A stretch of 56,399 nt of DNA from Thermoplasmata archaeon (lineage in GTDB: Archaea; Thermoplasmatota; Thermoplasmata; Lutacidiplasmatales; UBA184), in NCBI GenBank assembly GCA_027306505.1, contig DAHUZP010000032.1, forward strand, positions 1 to 56,399, given 5' to 3'. The position numbers and the translations under genes are program-made. The notes beneath the pieces were generated by a model. That model had not been told where the DNA came from. It searched no databases and was given only the letters and a program-made list of their open reading frames with translations. Positions within the stretch are counted from its first letter, which is position 1, and the number at the start of each line of letters is the position of its first letter. Shown here in pieces: positions 1-9,900 of this stretch.

Positions 1-1
1 C

Positions 2-613
2 CTCGAGCATCTGGGACCGGTGGACCCGGTCTATCCTCGGGCCCGGACCACCCTGCTCCAGACCCTCCCTCTGGAGACGCCCCACTTCGGTCTCCTCGCC
101 TCCATCCTGATCACCGAGCCTTCGGTCCTGCTGCTCGACGAGCCCACCAACGGTCTCGGCCCCGCCGAGCGCGTCGTCATCCGCAACGCCCTGGTGCAGC
201 TCAAGCGCGAGCACCGGTTGATCCTGATGAGCTCCCACCTTCTCCAAGAGGTGACCGAGATCTGTGACCATGTGATCGTCATCGACCAGGGGAGGATCCT
301 GCTCCAGGACTCCGTCGAGAGCATCGATCGACAGTTCCGGCCGACATCCCTGGAGGTCGACTTCACCCGAGCGACGTCGCTCTCGACGGTCGAGAAGGTC
401 CCCGGGGTGCCCCCCGCCCGCGAGCTCTCCTCTACGCGCTTCCGGCTGGACTTCGATGGGTCCCAGGACACCCGGGTGCACATCCTCGAAGGATGTCAGA
501 GATTGGCCCCGGTCGCCTCTTTCAGCAGCGCGACGCTCACCCTCGAGGACGCCTACATGCGATGGCTCCAGCCATCGCCCACGACCTCGGGCCCGTCTCC
601 GGCCGCGGCTTGA
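2..613 (+). CDS. ABC transporter ATP-binding subunit, C-terminal part (5' end outside window)
   Basis: The reading frame is open from the window edge, so the N-terminus and Walker A are missing. What remains is the second half of an ABC-2 type nucleotide-binding domain: Walker B with the catalytic glutamate and D-loop (SVLLLDEPTNGLGP), then the H-switch (LMSSH). A C-terminal extension of about 110 residues follows, typical of drug or polysaccharide export ATPases. It would energise a membrane permease encoded off the left edge. The segment before Walker B that should hold the LSGGQ-like signature reads LPLETPHFGLL and is degenerate. The family is clear; substrate is unknown and activity is uncertain because of the weak signature. 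Confidence 0.8.
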   Translation, partial: LEHLGPVDPVYPRARTTLLQTLPLETPHFGLLASILITEPSVLLLDEPTNGLGPAERVVIRNALVQLKREHRLILMSSHLLQEVTEICDHVIVIDQGRILLQDSVESIDRQFRPTSLEVDFTRATSLSTVEKVPGVPPARELSSTRFRLDFDGSQDTRVHILEGCQRLAPVASFSSATLTLEDAYMRWLQPSPTTSGPSPAAA

Positions 614-723
614 GGCGTAGAGGGGAAGGGGAACCATCGCGAATGCCCTCACAGGGCCTCGTGAGCCCGCTCCGCGAGTCCCCCTGTCCGGACCGGACCC
701 CACCCATCTTAAGAGGGGAGATA

Positions 724-740
724 CCTCGCCGCAAGCGAGG
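724..740 (+). promoter_or_regulatory. Small hairpin just upstream of the dcd start
   Basis: A perfect 6-bp inverted repeat (CCTCGC and GCGAGG with a 5-nt CGCAA loop) ends 7 nt before the dcd ATG. It would sit in the 5' leader and overlap the translation initiation region, so it could tune start-site access. A chance palindrome in GC-rich DNA is possible. Confidence 0.3.
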
Positions 741-747
741 GGTCCCG

Positions 748-1302
748 ATGATCCTCACAGACGCTCAGATCCGGGAGGAGATGCGCAAAGGGACCATCCT
801 GGTCCGGCCCTTCCGGAAGGAGTGCCTCGGGACCAACTCCTACGACGTGCATCTGGGAGCCTGGCTCGCTACCTACAGTCGACCGGAGCTTGACGTGAAG
901 CGCCCCACGCCGATCCACACGTTCCGGATCCCCAAGGCGGGGTTCGTGCTGATGCCGAACCAGCTCTACCTCGCCGTGACCGAGGAATACACCGAGACGC
1001 TCCGCCACGTACCCTTCTTGGAGGGAAAGTCGAGCGTGGGCCGGCTGGGCATCGACATCCACTCCACCGCCGGGAAGGGGGACGTGGGCTACTGCAATTA
1101 CTGGACCCTGGAGATCTCCGCTAAGGTCCCGGTCCGGATCTACGCGAAGATGCCCATCGGCCAGCTCATCTACTTCGAGGTGAGCGGGAAGATCGACGTG
1201 GACTACGCAAGGAAGAAGAGCGCGAAGTACCGGAAGGTGACCAACAAGCCGGTCCCCTCGAAGATGTATCTCAATTTCCGAAAGGGCAAGGCCACACGCT
1301 AG
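748..1302 (+). CDS. dcd: dCTP deaminase (Dcd family)
   Basis: A protein of 184 aa that deaminates dCTP to dUTP in pyrimidine deoxynucleotide synthesis; some archaeal members also hydrolyse dUTP to dUMP. The trimeric dUTPase/Dcd fold motifs are present in order: NSYDVHLG near residue 30, GKSSVGRLG near 92, then IHSTAG, and the TLEIS stretch with the catalytic glutamate. The length fits archaeal Dcd. The ATG at 748 was chosen because the family motifs begin right after it and the upstream in-frame extension is compositionally odd. It stands alone between the ABC gene and a deacetylase gene. Whether it is deaminase-only or bifunctional cannot be decided by eye. Confidence 0.9.
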   Translation: MILTDAQIREEMRKGTILVRPFRKECLGTNSYDVHLGAWLATYSRPELDVKRPTPIHTFRIPKAGFVLMPNQLYLAVTEEYTETLRHVPFLEGKSSVGRLGIDIHSTAGKGDVGYCNYWTLEISAKVPVRIYAKMPIGQLIYFEVSGKIDVDYARKKSAKYRKVTNKPVPSKMYLNFRKGKATR

Positions 1303-1388
1303 TAGGGGGAGGCCCGCGCGCTTCGCCCAGCCATGACGCAATCCTGAACAGAGGTGGGCCCTTCCTCTCCACCGCCACTTCACCGAAG

Positions 1389-2555
1389 ATGTCCGCAGGT
1401 CCTTGCCCCCTCACCGTGATCTGGGACGACCGATACCGTGAGTACGACTTCGGGCCCGGCCACCCCTTTTCCGAGACGAGCCGCTATCTTTCGGTGCGTC
1501 TCCTCGAAAGCTCGGGGTTCTTCTCGGGAGCCATGGGCAGCGCGCCCCGCCACCTGGACCAGGTGGAGGTGGCGACGGACGAGGAGCTTCTCCGTTTCCA
1601 CGAGGCTAGCTATCTGGAGCTGGTCCGGTCCGTGGGGGCCCAGCGTCGGCCCGGAATGCTGGACCAGGGTGACACCCCGGGGTTCCCGCACTGCCATGAG
1701 GCGGCCGCCCGGATCGCCAAGGGGACCCTGGTGGGTCTCCAGGGTGTCCTCGACCACCCGGGAAGCCACGCGCTCAACCCGGGTGGAGGGCTCCATCATG
1801 CGCGCCCAGGTCGAGCGAGCGGCTTCTGCATCTACGACGACGTGGCCCTTGCCATCCGTAGCGCCCTCGATGGCCCCGGGCATCTCGCCCGGGTCGCCTA
1901 CGTCGACATCGACGCCCACCACGGCGATGGGGTGATGTACGGGTTCTACGAGGACGGGCGTGTGCTCGACATCGACTTCCACCAGGACGGTCGGACGCTC
2001 TTCCCCGGCACGGGGTTCACGCAGGAGACCGGAAAGGGGGACGGTCAAGGCCTCAAAGTGAACGTCCCGCTCCTGCCGACGGCCGGCGATTCCGCGTTCC
2101 TGCCCCTCTTCGACCGCCTCGTCCCTCCCCTCCTACGGGAGTTTCGGCCGGAGCTCATCGTGCTGCAGACCGGTGTGGACGCCCACGCGGGCGACCCTCT
2201 CGCCCACCTCCAGTACACGCCCCTGACGTACGATCACGCGATCTCCACCCTCCACGAGCTCTCCCACGAGCTCTGCGAAGGACGGCTCCTCGAGACGGGC
2301 GGCGGCGGCTACCTCGCTTCCAACGTCTCGCGGGTCCTCGCGCGGGCGGCGGGGATACTCTCCGGCCGACCGTTCGGGACGGACCCGTCCGGGCCGTTGC
2401 CGCGGTCCTGGCGTGAGGAGTTCGAACGGGAAACGGAGGACGAAGCGCCCACCACATGGGGCGAGGTCCCTCCCATCTATCCCAGCTCTTGGAAGGACGA
2501 GCACAGCGCGAAGCTGCTCTCGGCGCTCTCCTCCGAACTGGGTCGGAAGCTCTGA
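1389..2555 (+). CDS. AcuC-like / histone-deacetylase family deacetylase
   Basis: A 388-aa zinc-dependent deacetylase of the arginase-like fold (class I/II HDAC, AcuC, acetylpolyamine amidohydrolase superfamily). Visible active-site motifs are GGGLHHA, DIDAHHGDGV around residue 175 (tandem histidines and metal-binding Asp), TGVDAHAGD with the second metal Asp, and ETGGGGY with the catalytic tyrosine. The length suits the AcuC group. Likely substrates are acetyl-lysines on proteins such as acetyl-CoA synthetase or chromatin proteins, or acetylpolyamines; the sequence does not decide. It follows dcd by 86 nt on the same strand and converges with the DUF835 gene on its right. Confidence 0.85.
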   Translation: MSAGPCPLTVIWDDRYREYDFGPGHPFSETSRYLSVRLLESSGFFSGAMGSAPRHLDQVEVATDEELLRFHEASYLELVRSVGAQRRPGMLDQGDTPGFPHCHEAAARIAKGTLVGLQGVLDHPGSHALNPGGGLHHARPGRASGFCIYDDVALAIRSALDGPGHLARVAYVDIDAHHGDGVMYGFYEDGRVLDIDFHQDGRTLFPGTGFTQETGKGDGQGLKVNVPLLPTAGDSAFLPLFDRLVPPLLREFRPELIVLQTGVDAHAGDPLAHLQYTPLTYDHAISTLHELSHELCEGRLLETGGGGYLASNVSRVLARAAGILSGRPFGTDPSGPLPRSWREEFERETEDEAPTTWGEVPPIYPSSWKDEHSAKLLSALSSELGRKL

Positions 2556-2583
2556 TCGTAGAGGTCCGGTCGGACCCTTCTCC

Positions 2584-3654
2584 TCAGGCCTTGGCCCGCA
2601 GGACGGTCGAGGACTCCTCGAGCTGGCGCACCTCGTTCTCTTTGAGGATCCCCGTGTGGATCGCGACCAGGACCGTGCCCTTGTTCATCTCGGCGGTCTC
2701 CCGGGCCACGTCGAGCAGCTTCATGCCGGTCCGCAGGCCGCAAGCGTCCACGATCTTTTCGAGGCCCACGAGGACCACCGCACGTCCGCTGGAGCGCTCC
2801 AGGTGCCGCACGATGATGTCGCCCAACTGGTCGGGGTTCGCCGGGGAGACGAACTGTTCTCCCTCGCTCCGCGTGAGCCGCCACATCTCCGCGCCCACCA
2901 ACCCGTAGTTCCCAGCGAGCGAGCCGCCGGCATCCGGCGCGATGATCAACATCCGGTCCCGGTCCAGACCTGAGGACCCCGCCATCGCATACACCTTGGT
3001 CGAGTCCGTCGTCTCCACGGTCGCGAGCGGAGTGAGAGGCCAGGAGGGGAGCTGCCCGGATGATCCGGGTCTCTCTCCCGGAGGAGGTGAGGGGGAAGCC
3101 GGGAGGGCTCCCGCGACCGAAGGGGACCCTGCCCCCGTTGAGGGGGGTGGGGGGGGTGGCGGCGTGGTGGTCGGGGGGGCCCGGGCCGCCTCATCGGCAG
3201 GGGGGATGGGAACGGGGGGAGCGAGAGGAGCGAGAGGAGCGAGAGGAGCGAGGGGTGCAGGTGGAGGGGGGGCAGGGCTGGGCGCTGAGGCGGCGACAGG
3301 AGGCGGGGACGGCGCCTGAGCGACCATCGGGCCGGGGGCCGGATAGATGACCGGAGGGGCCACCGGAGGCGCGCTGTAGTTTCCCCCTGGGGTGGGCCTG
3401 GAAGGCACCTGTGGGGGTTGGGGGGTCAGGACCGGCATCTGGGCAGGCTGTTGGGCCAGTTGCAGCGTCGCCTGACGCTGCCGCCGCTCTTGCTGGTAGG
3501 CCTCTCGGCCCCACCAAATGAGAACGATCCCGGCGATGAGGAAGATGACCCCGACGAAGCGCAACAACGTGAGGAGGCCGAGGATCACGAGCAGTACGCC
3601 GATGACGATCCGTGCCGTCCCCGCCAAAGAGGTCCCCGAAACCTCCAACCGCAT
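2584..3654 (-). CDS. Membrane-anchored DUF835 protein with proline-rich linker
   Basis: A 356-aa protein. Residues about 9-48 form two adjacent transmembrane helices. A low-complexity linker rich in Gln, Pro and Ala follows to about residue 215, and the last 140 residues form a DUF835-type domain. The core VVLVGLEKIVDACG and the tail around VLVAIHTG and EVRQLEES line up with the DUF835 domain inside the ATPase gene at 30711-33764, for instance VVALEGMEYLASQNG. DUF835 is common in archaeal signalling proteins but its biochemical role is not established. It may share a transcript with the putative regulator gene upstream, 116 nt away on the same strand. The linker DNA contains a 9-bp tandem repeat. 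Confidence 0.7.
   Translation of the reverse strand: MRLEVSGTSLAGTARIVIGVLLVILGLLTLLRFVGVIFLIAGIVLIWWGREAYQQERRQRQATLQLAQQPAQMPVLTPQPPQVPSRPTPGGNYSAPPVAPPVIYPAPGPMVAQAPSPPPVAASAPSPAPPPPAPLAPLAPLAPLAPPVPIPPADEAARAPPTTTPPPPPPPSTGAGSPSVAGALPASPSPPPGERPGSSGQLPSWPLTPLATVETTDSTKVYAMAGSSGLDRDRMLIIAPDAGGSLAGNYGLVGAEMWRLTRSEGEQFVSPANPDQLGDIIVRHLERSSGRAVVLVGLEKIVDACGLRTGMKLLDVARETAEMNKGTVLVAIHTGILKENEVRQLEESSTVLRAKA
3219..3252. repeat. 9-bp tandem repeat (GAGCGAGAG, about 3.8 copies)
   Basis: Nearly perfect copies of the 9-mer GAGCGAGAG lie inside the linker of the DUF835 membrane protein, where the opposite strand encodes repeated Pro-Leu-Ala units. Because 9 is a multiple of 3, copy-number slippage would change linker length without breaking the frame. 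Confidence 0.8.
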
Positions 3655-3770
3655 GTCCCCTTGAAGTAGATGTCGAAGGTGGTGCAGCGACCGAGGTCGG
3701 AGAGCCCCTCCATTAGCGACCTCAGTCGATGGCTACGTCCCGACCGGATACAGAGCCATGCGCCCTCCGA

Positions 3771-4934
3771 TCAATCCGGCTCCGTAGGTGAGCTCCCTGG
3801 CAGCTTGAGCCGGTCGTACGCGTGGTCCAGGAGCACGTCGAGCCCTTGGAGGTCCGCCCAGTAGGGATCCAGCCCCCGAAGGAAGCGCCGGAAGATCTCG
3901 AGCGGCGGGGTCCTCGCGCCCGGACCCGCCTCCGAGCGTGTCACGATGCTCCTTCCCCGCTCCTCGGGGTGCTGGCCTTCCGCGTAGGCGCCGACGAGGA
4001 CGGAGGTCTGGTCGGAAGCGAAGAGGAAGGGGTTCACGCCGGCCTCTCCTACGAGGGCCCGGAACAGCTCCTCCACCTTGGCGCCAGGGAGGAGTGCGCC
4101 ATGGAGGAGCATCACCTGGTTCACCTTCCGGCCTCCCACGGGGGGAAGACGGCCGAAGTCCACCAGGAGCCGTCGCTCCACGAATCCAAGCTCCACCAAG
4201 CGCCTTCGCGAGCGCGGCAGGCCGAAGGTGCCCCTCAGGTGGAGCGGCCGCTCCTCCATGCCCTCGGACGGCGTCCGCGAGAGAAGCTCACGGACGATGG
4301 ACGGGAATCCCGGATGCTGTTGGAAGCGCTCGCGGGCCGGGGAGGGAAGGGGCCGTCCTCCTAGGGGCCGGGGATACGCGGTCGTTCCCTCGCCCCTGGT
4401 GAGACGGCTCCAGGCTCCCTCAGGGTCGAAGTAAACGGGCAGAAGGGTCGTGCGGGGGTCGCCCTGGATGACGTGCACCGTGCTCGCCTGCCGGCCTGTG
4501 CCCGCCTCCACGGGGGGGCTCGGTCCCCCGGCTTCATCGACTCCCGCGGTCAGGGCGACCGGAGCCGTCGAACCCCGTCGTCGGGGGATGGCTCGGGACG
4601 GGCTGTGCACGGGGGCGTCAAAGAAGATCCCGAAGAGCAGGTTCGGGTGCTGCCAGAGCACGACCGCGCCTGGGTCGCTCCGCCACTGAACGGAGAGGTC
4701 GTGGAGCTCCTCTGCGTAGGGGCGAGCTAGCTGCAGACGAACCCTCGCGAAGCCTAGGAGCGCGGGGTTCGGAACATACCGGTCGTACACCCACCTCTCC
4801 TGGAAGATCCGTCTCCGAGCAACCACGTAGGTGGAGCGCGGGAGGCCGGCGTAGTGTGGTTTCTGGCCACGCTGTCCCTCCCCGCTGAGCAGCTGAGAGA
4901 TGATCCGTGCCTCGCCCGAGGTCACCTCTCTCAT
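3771..4934 (-). CDS. Putative archaeal regulator with N-terminal helix-turn-helix
   Basis: A 387-aa protein with no confidently recognised full-length family. The first 60 residues look like a winged helix: a helix ending SQLLSG, then GLPRSTYVVARRR as a possible recognition helix, then a wing-like RWVYDRYVPNP. The segment LGFARVRLQLARPY resembles the start of an Lrp-like effector domain. The centre is low-complexity (residues about 110-190); the C-terminus ends in a short helical region. It diverges from the large surface-protein gene at 5063, sharing a 128-bp intergenic region, so it may regulate that gene, itself, or the DUF835 gene downstream. DNA binding is inferred. Confidence 0.4.
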   Translation of the reverse strand: MREVTSGEARIISQLLSGEGQRGQKPHYAGLPRSTYVVARRRIFQERWVYDRYVPNPALLGFARVRLQLARPYAEELHDLSVQWRSDPGAVVLWQHPNLLFGIFFDAPVHSPSRAIPRRRGSTAPVALTAGVDEAGGPSPPVEAGTGRQASTVHVIQGDPRTTLLPVYFDPEGAWSRLTRGEGTTAYPRPLGGRPLPSPARERFQQHPGFPSIVRELLSRTPSEGMEERPLHLRGTFGLPRSRRRLVELGFVERRLLVDFGRLPPVGGRKVNQVMLLHGALLPGAKVEELFRALVGEAGVNPFLFASDQTSVLVGAYAEGQHPEERGRSIVTRSEAGPGARTPPLEIFRRFLRGLDPYWADLQGLDVLLDHAYDRLKLPGSSPTEPD

Positions 4935-5062
4935 CCGTCCCTCACTCCGCGCCGCGTGACAAACCCCAGCACGACGTACAACGCAAATCGCGCCCCGCGG
5001 TCCGCGTGTTCATCCTGCTCGGCCCGCCATCCCGTCCTGCGGACACCCGCAGGCAGCAGAAG

Positions 5063-6949
5063 ATGAAGGGTACGCCCTACGACGGCTCGATGGGTCCAGA
5101 CGCACGAGAAACTACCGTCCGGGGACCGCTGGGACCCTCCCGCGGCCTCACCCTGCTCGCCTTGACCGCGCTCCTGCTCGCACCAACAGGAGCCTACCTA
5201 GGGGCGGTGGCCCTCTCCACCAGTGCGGTCTGGGCGAACGGAGAGGCGGCGAGCTCCGCCTTCGCTCCCTCCCTAGCGGGGTTCCACCCGGTCCTTGGGG
5301 CCTCGGGCAGCATCACGTGGGCCTACGCCGGCTCGAACTCGGTCACCGCGAGCGGAAGCTTCAGTAATGGCAACGGCAGCTTCCAGTACGCGGTCCATGG
5401 TTACTATGCCTGGGCAGTGGTCTATACCCAGACCAACACGTCCTCCTCCACGTTCATGGTCCAGGGCGAGCGGACCCTGCTCTCGGTCTTCTATTCGCAG
5501 TACTGCGCACCGGGCTGTTCTACTCCTGGAGCCCAGGTCCAGAACTCGACCATCGTCGGCTGGCAGAGCCAGCAGGCGTTCGCGAACCTGACCCTCGCTG
5601 GAGGCGTGCTCGTCAACGGGACCGCGGTCCCCGCGCTCTCCCTGATGAACGATGCGACGACCTCGACGGGCAACGTGACCCAGACCTCGAGCTTCCAGGG
5701 CCAGAACCCCATGGGCCAGACCGTTCAGGGCTGGTCGTACTACAGCACCCGTTCGCAAGGGCAGATCGCCGTCGCCTTCGTCCCGGCACTCGGCCTGGTG
5801 CCCCAGACCTCGACGTCGGGCGAGCGCTGGACCTCCGGGGCGAACTACAGCGAGTCTACCTCGGCCGCTCAGTTGATCCACGTGTGCATGGGCATGAGCT
5901 TCGGATACGGTCCCTGCGGTGACGCGAACCCCGGCTGGGGCGGGACCCTCAACGGCTCCGTCGGTCTCCGTGGGTTCGATCAGGGCTCGATCGTCCTGCA
6001 AGGAGGCTTCGTCGCCCAGGTGGACAACTTCGGGCTGCTCTTCGTCCCGTTCGGGATGTGGGATGGGCTCTTCCTTGTCCCTGCCCCCGGGATCATCATG
6101 CCCGCTCCGGGCGGACCCCTTCCTCCCTCTTCTGGACCGGGCGTCCCTCAGGGTGGGAACGTGACCGTCGGGAACACGACCTCGAGCGGTGGGATGGGCG
6201 GTGGCATGGGTGGTGGCATGGGAGGTGGCGGCATGGGTGGGACCTCAGGCCCCACCCCGGCACCGAACGGCCCGGGAGCTCCCGGCACCATGGGCGCCCC
6301 GGGTAGCCCGGGGGTCGCCACGGCCCCGATGGTCTCCACCAACGCGATCGATGTCGCGGCCGGGCTCCCCCACCTGGGGTTCGTCGCCGCCTTCACGAAC
6401 TACGAGCCCCCGGGACCTAGCCTGTTCCCAGCGATGATGATGGGCTATCCCATCCCTGCGGAAGCACCGGCCTCCTCGGGCTTGACCACCTCCGCGCCCT
6501 CGATCGGAGCGACCGGGCTATCCTTGGCCCCCGGCGCTTCCCCGTCTCTCACCGGGACGAGCAGCCCTGGCGGGGGCGGTATCCAGGCCCAGCCCATCTC
6601 CGCCGCCAGCGCGGAAGCGCTCTCGGCTTCGTGGATCGCCTGGGGGGAGTCGGCCTTCGCAGCCCACGGCGGATTGAGGGGGACCTGGTACACCCAGTTG
6701 CCCTTCGTGGTCGCGCTCCTCGCGGCAACGGTGCTCGTGGTGGTCCTCGTCGTGGTGTCGAGGTCCTCCCGGTCGCCCCGCCCGCGCCTTCCCACCGACC
6801 CCGCGTTCCGACCCTACCGGGAGAGCGCTTCCCCTTCGGGCGAGGACGCCGTTCGAGACGTGAACGCTCCTCCCCGCGCGAACTCCCTCCGGCGCTCGGG
6901 GGGCGCGCGCGAGCGGGGGTCCAGCGATCCGATGGATCGCCTGCTATAG
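5063..6949 (+). CDS. Large secreted surface protein with C-terminal membrane anchor
   Basis: A 628-aa protein. A hydrophobic stretch about 30 residues from the start (LTLLALTALLLAPTGAY) acts as signal peptide or anchor. A Ser/Thr/Asn/Gly-rich extracellular domain follows, then a Gly/Met-rich segment of GGGM repeats around residues 375-395, a Pro/Gly linker, one transmembrane helix near residues 546-568 and a basic cytoplasmic tail. The ATG at 5063 was preferred over an in-frame start 156 nt upstream because that extension would overlap the divergent gene; an ATG at 5090 is also possible. No enzyme domain was recognised. It resembles archaeal cell-envelope proteins in architecture only. Confidence 0.6.
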   Translation: MKGTPYDGSMGPDARETTVRGPLGPSRGLTLLALTALLLAPTGAYLGAVALSTSAVWANGEAASSAFAPSLAGFHPVLGASGSITWAYAGSNSVTASGSFSNGNGSFQYAVHGYYAWAVVYTQTNTSSSTFMVQGERTLLSVFYSQYCAPGCSTPGAQVQNSTIVGWQSQQAFANLTLAGGVLVNGTAVPALSLMNDATTSTGNVTQTSSFQGQNPMGQTVQGWSYYSTRSQGQIAVAFVPALGLVPQTSTSGERWTSGANYSESTSAAQLIHVCMGMSFGYGPCGDANPGWGGTLNGSVGLRGFDQGSIVLQGGFVAQVDNFGLLFVPFGMWDGLFLVPAPGIIMPAPGGPLPPSSGPGVPQGGNVTVGNTTSSGGMGGGMGGGMGGGGMGGTSGPTPAPNGPGAPGTMGAPGSPGVATAPMVSTNAIDVAAGLPHLGFVAAFTNYEPPGPSLFPAMMMGYPIPAEAPASSGLTTSAPSIGATGLSLAPGASPSLTGTSSPGGGGIQAQPISAASAEALSASWIAWGESAFAAHGGLRGTWYTQLPFVVALLAATVLVVVLVVVSRSSRSPRPRLPTDPAFRPYRESASPSGEDAVRDVNAPPRANSLRRSGGARERGSSDPMDRLL

Positions 6950-6995
6950 GGCAGCTGGGGGACCGAAGTCCCCGCGGACGCCGGTCGCGGTGGGG

Positions 6996-9900
6996 CTATC
7001 CCCTCGGCGGCCGAGCGTCGGGGGTCGGGGCAGGCTCGACGAGGTAGAGCGCGGGCCTCCCGGGCCGGGCTCTCTGGCGCCGACCCCGGGGATCGAGGTC
7101 CTTCCCGCGCTCCTCCTGGACCACTTGGACCTCCATTAGGCCGAACCGTTCGCGGAGGAAAGGGACCGCCGCTTTCCACACGGACGCCTCCTGTTCGCTC
7201 GCGAGAGGCTCCGTCGTGGTAGAGGCTTCCGACGCGAGCTCCCTCAGGTCGTAGAGCTTGAGGAATCCGGGGGCCTCGCCCAGGTGAGGCTTGAGCTCCT
7301 CTCGGGCCCGCAAGGCCTTCATGAGGTTCCCCAGGTCGGGGGAAGTGCCACCCTGTAGGGCGGCCCGCATGGTCGATTCCGCCATCCGCTTCCAGTCGGC
7401 CGCCACGAAGAGGCGGAGCTCGGTCGCCGGGCTCTTCCAGGCCTTGAGCAGGGAGGCGATGTCCTCTTCGAGACGGTCCACGAGCGCTTCCCGGGCCATC
7501 GCCTCAGGGTAGGTGGGCAGCTCCTCGGGACCGGGGAACTGCGCGCGGGCGACCAGCCCGACCTTGCGGGCCCGCTCCTCCCCCCAGGCCTCCTCGGCGA
7601 GGTGCGGGGTGATCGGGGCAATCGCACGGAGCCAGGCGCTGCCCACCGACCGCAGGAGGTTGGGGTCCGCGCCTCCCCGCCCCCGGTAGCGTCTCAAGAG
7701 CGTGGGCAGCTCGACATAGAGGGCTTCGGCCGCGCGGCGGTGATCGTTGTCGTCGAACGCGAGGCGCACACGGGCCAGGAGCTCATGGACGACGCTCGAG
7801 AACCAACGTCCCAAGTGGTCGGACAGCGAGGCCGACGGACCCGTGAAGCCCTGGACCCCATCGAGCAGGGGTCCCAGGAGCTTCAGCACCTCTTGGGCCC
7901 GTTCGGCGGCTCGGGCACAGGCCTCCTCGTCCCACTCCGCGTCCTGGAACGGGGTTGCGGCGAGCGCGTAGTAGAGCCTGAGACCGTCCGCGCCCCAGCT
8001 GGCGAGCGCGCGGTCGACCGGGGGGACGGCCCCGCCCTTCACGTCCTTCTTCGAGATCTTCCCCGTTCGGCCGGTGATCCACCAATGGACGAAGATCCCC
8101 TTGGGCCAGAGAGGCGCGGGTAGCAGGGCGATGTGGTTGTAGAGGAACGGCGGGAAGTGGACGCGCTTGTGCTCCTTGCCGCCCAGGTTGAGGTCGAGCG
8201 GATAGAAGTACAGGAACTCCCGGCGGACCTCCTCAAGCAGTGCGGGGTCGACCGAAGGCTCGCCCGGGCCCTCCCCGGTGAAGACATAGTCGAAGAAGGC
8301 CGGGGTCAGCTGCTCGACCTTCAGCCGTCGGTCCCATACGAAACGGCGCACGATGTAGTAGGCGGGGTAGAAGGTGGAGTCCGCGATCGGCTCGATGATC
8401 CATCGGGGGTCCTGGGGGAACGGGGTCCCGAGCCACTTGCCTTGGCGGACCGCAGGCCGGTCCTCGAACCAGTCGAGGATCCCAGGAAGTTCCGCGCCGT
8501 AGTCCGAGGGGAAGATCCGCATCGCTTCGAGGTGACCCCGGACCTGTTCCTTCCAGCCCCGGTCCCCGTAGGCGAGGAACCATTGGTCGGGGATGCGGCG
8601 GATGACGACCTTCTCTCCGCAGCGGCAGATCACCGGCTCGGAGAACTCTCGGACCTCCACCGCGTGTTCGTGGGAGATCGCCGCCTCCGCGACGCGAGCG
8701 CGGGCCTCCTCGACGGACTGACCGCGGTAGGGGTCCACCGTCATCTCCCCGTGAGCATGCTCCGCGCGATAGACCCGCTCCGTCGCCTCCTGCAGGCGCT
8801 CCGTGTCCGAGAGGCCCTTCACTCCCAAGTGACGCACGGCCTGGGCCGCGGGGGGTCCCTCGCCTTGGAAGAGCTCTCGCTCGGAGGGAGCGAGGCGCTG
8901 CGCGGGGAGCGTCAGGAGCACCTTCGCGGCGGCGATCAGCGGAGCCTTGCGCGACTCCGGAAGCTCTTGGAGCGCGACCCAGTCAGCGGGGGCGTGGGCC
9001 GGCACGGACATCACGGCCCCTGTGCCGACCATCGGATCGACCAGGGCGCTCCTCAACAGCGGCACCTGGGAGTTCGTGAAGGGCGCGACGACCTGCTCAC
9101 CTTCCAGCGAGTCGACCGGTACGGTCGCTCCTGTCTCCCCGCCCACCTGCTCGAGGAGCTTTGCAGCCCCCGCTTCGCTCACCAGGTAGGTCTCCCCGTG
9201 GTGCTTCCACTCGACCAGCGAGCCCTCTGCGGGGACCCATAGGTTGGTGACCCCGTAGACGGTCTCAGGTCGCAGGGTCGCGCAGAGGATCCTTCGACCG
9301 TCCGTAAGGCGGAACGCGAGGGCGGTGTAGGTCACGATTTCCGCGTTGCCCCCGCGGTCGAGGTCGGTCTCTGACGCATCGACGCTCACGGGACCGGATC
9401 TCGGGCAGAACGGGGCGTAGTAGGGCTTCTGGACGAGCCGCCCTCGCTTCTGCAGACGGAGGAACTGCCACCGGATGAACTGCCGGTAGTCCGGGTCGAT
9501 GGTGGTCAGGTAGGCGCTGCGGTCCATCACCATGCCGAAGCGCTCCCACACCGTCCAGTAGGTCTCTCCCAGGAACCGTGCGGCCGCTTCCGGTTCCTCG
9601 AGCCGGGAGAGGTCCTTCTCTTCGACCCCCCAGAGCTGCAGCCCCTCGACCGTGTCCGTGTCCCTCCGGGCCACCTTGGAGGAGAACGTGACCGCCGGGA
9701 GGCCGCTAGCATGGATCCCCCCGGGGAAGAACACCTCCTCGCCCTTCATCCGGTGGTACCGGGCGATCGCGTCGGCGACGGTGTAGCCACGCATGTGCCC
9801 GATATGCATGAACCCCGAGGTGCCGGGATAGGCGAAGACGATCATGAACTTCGGGCGTCCGGGGCTCGCCACCGCCCGGCCGAGCCCCGCCTCCCGCCAC

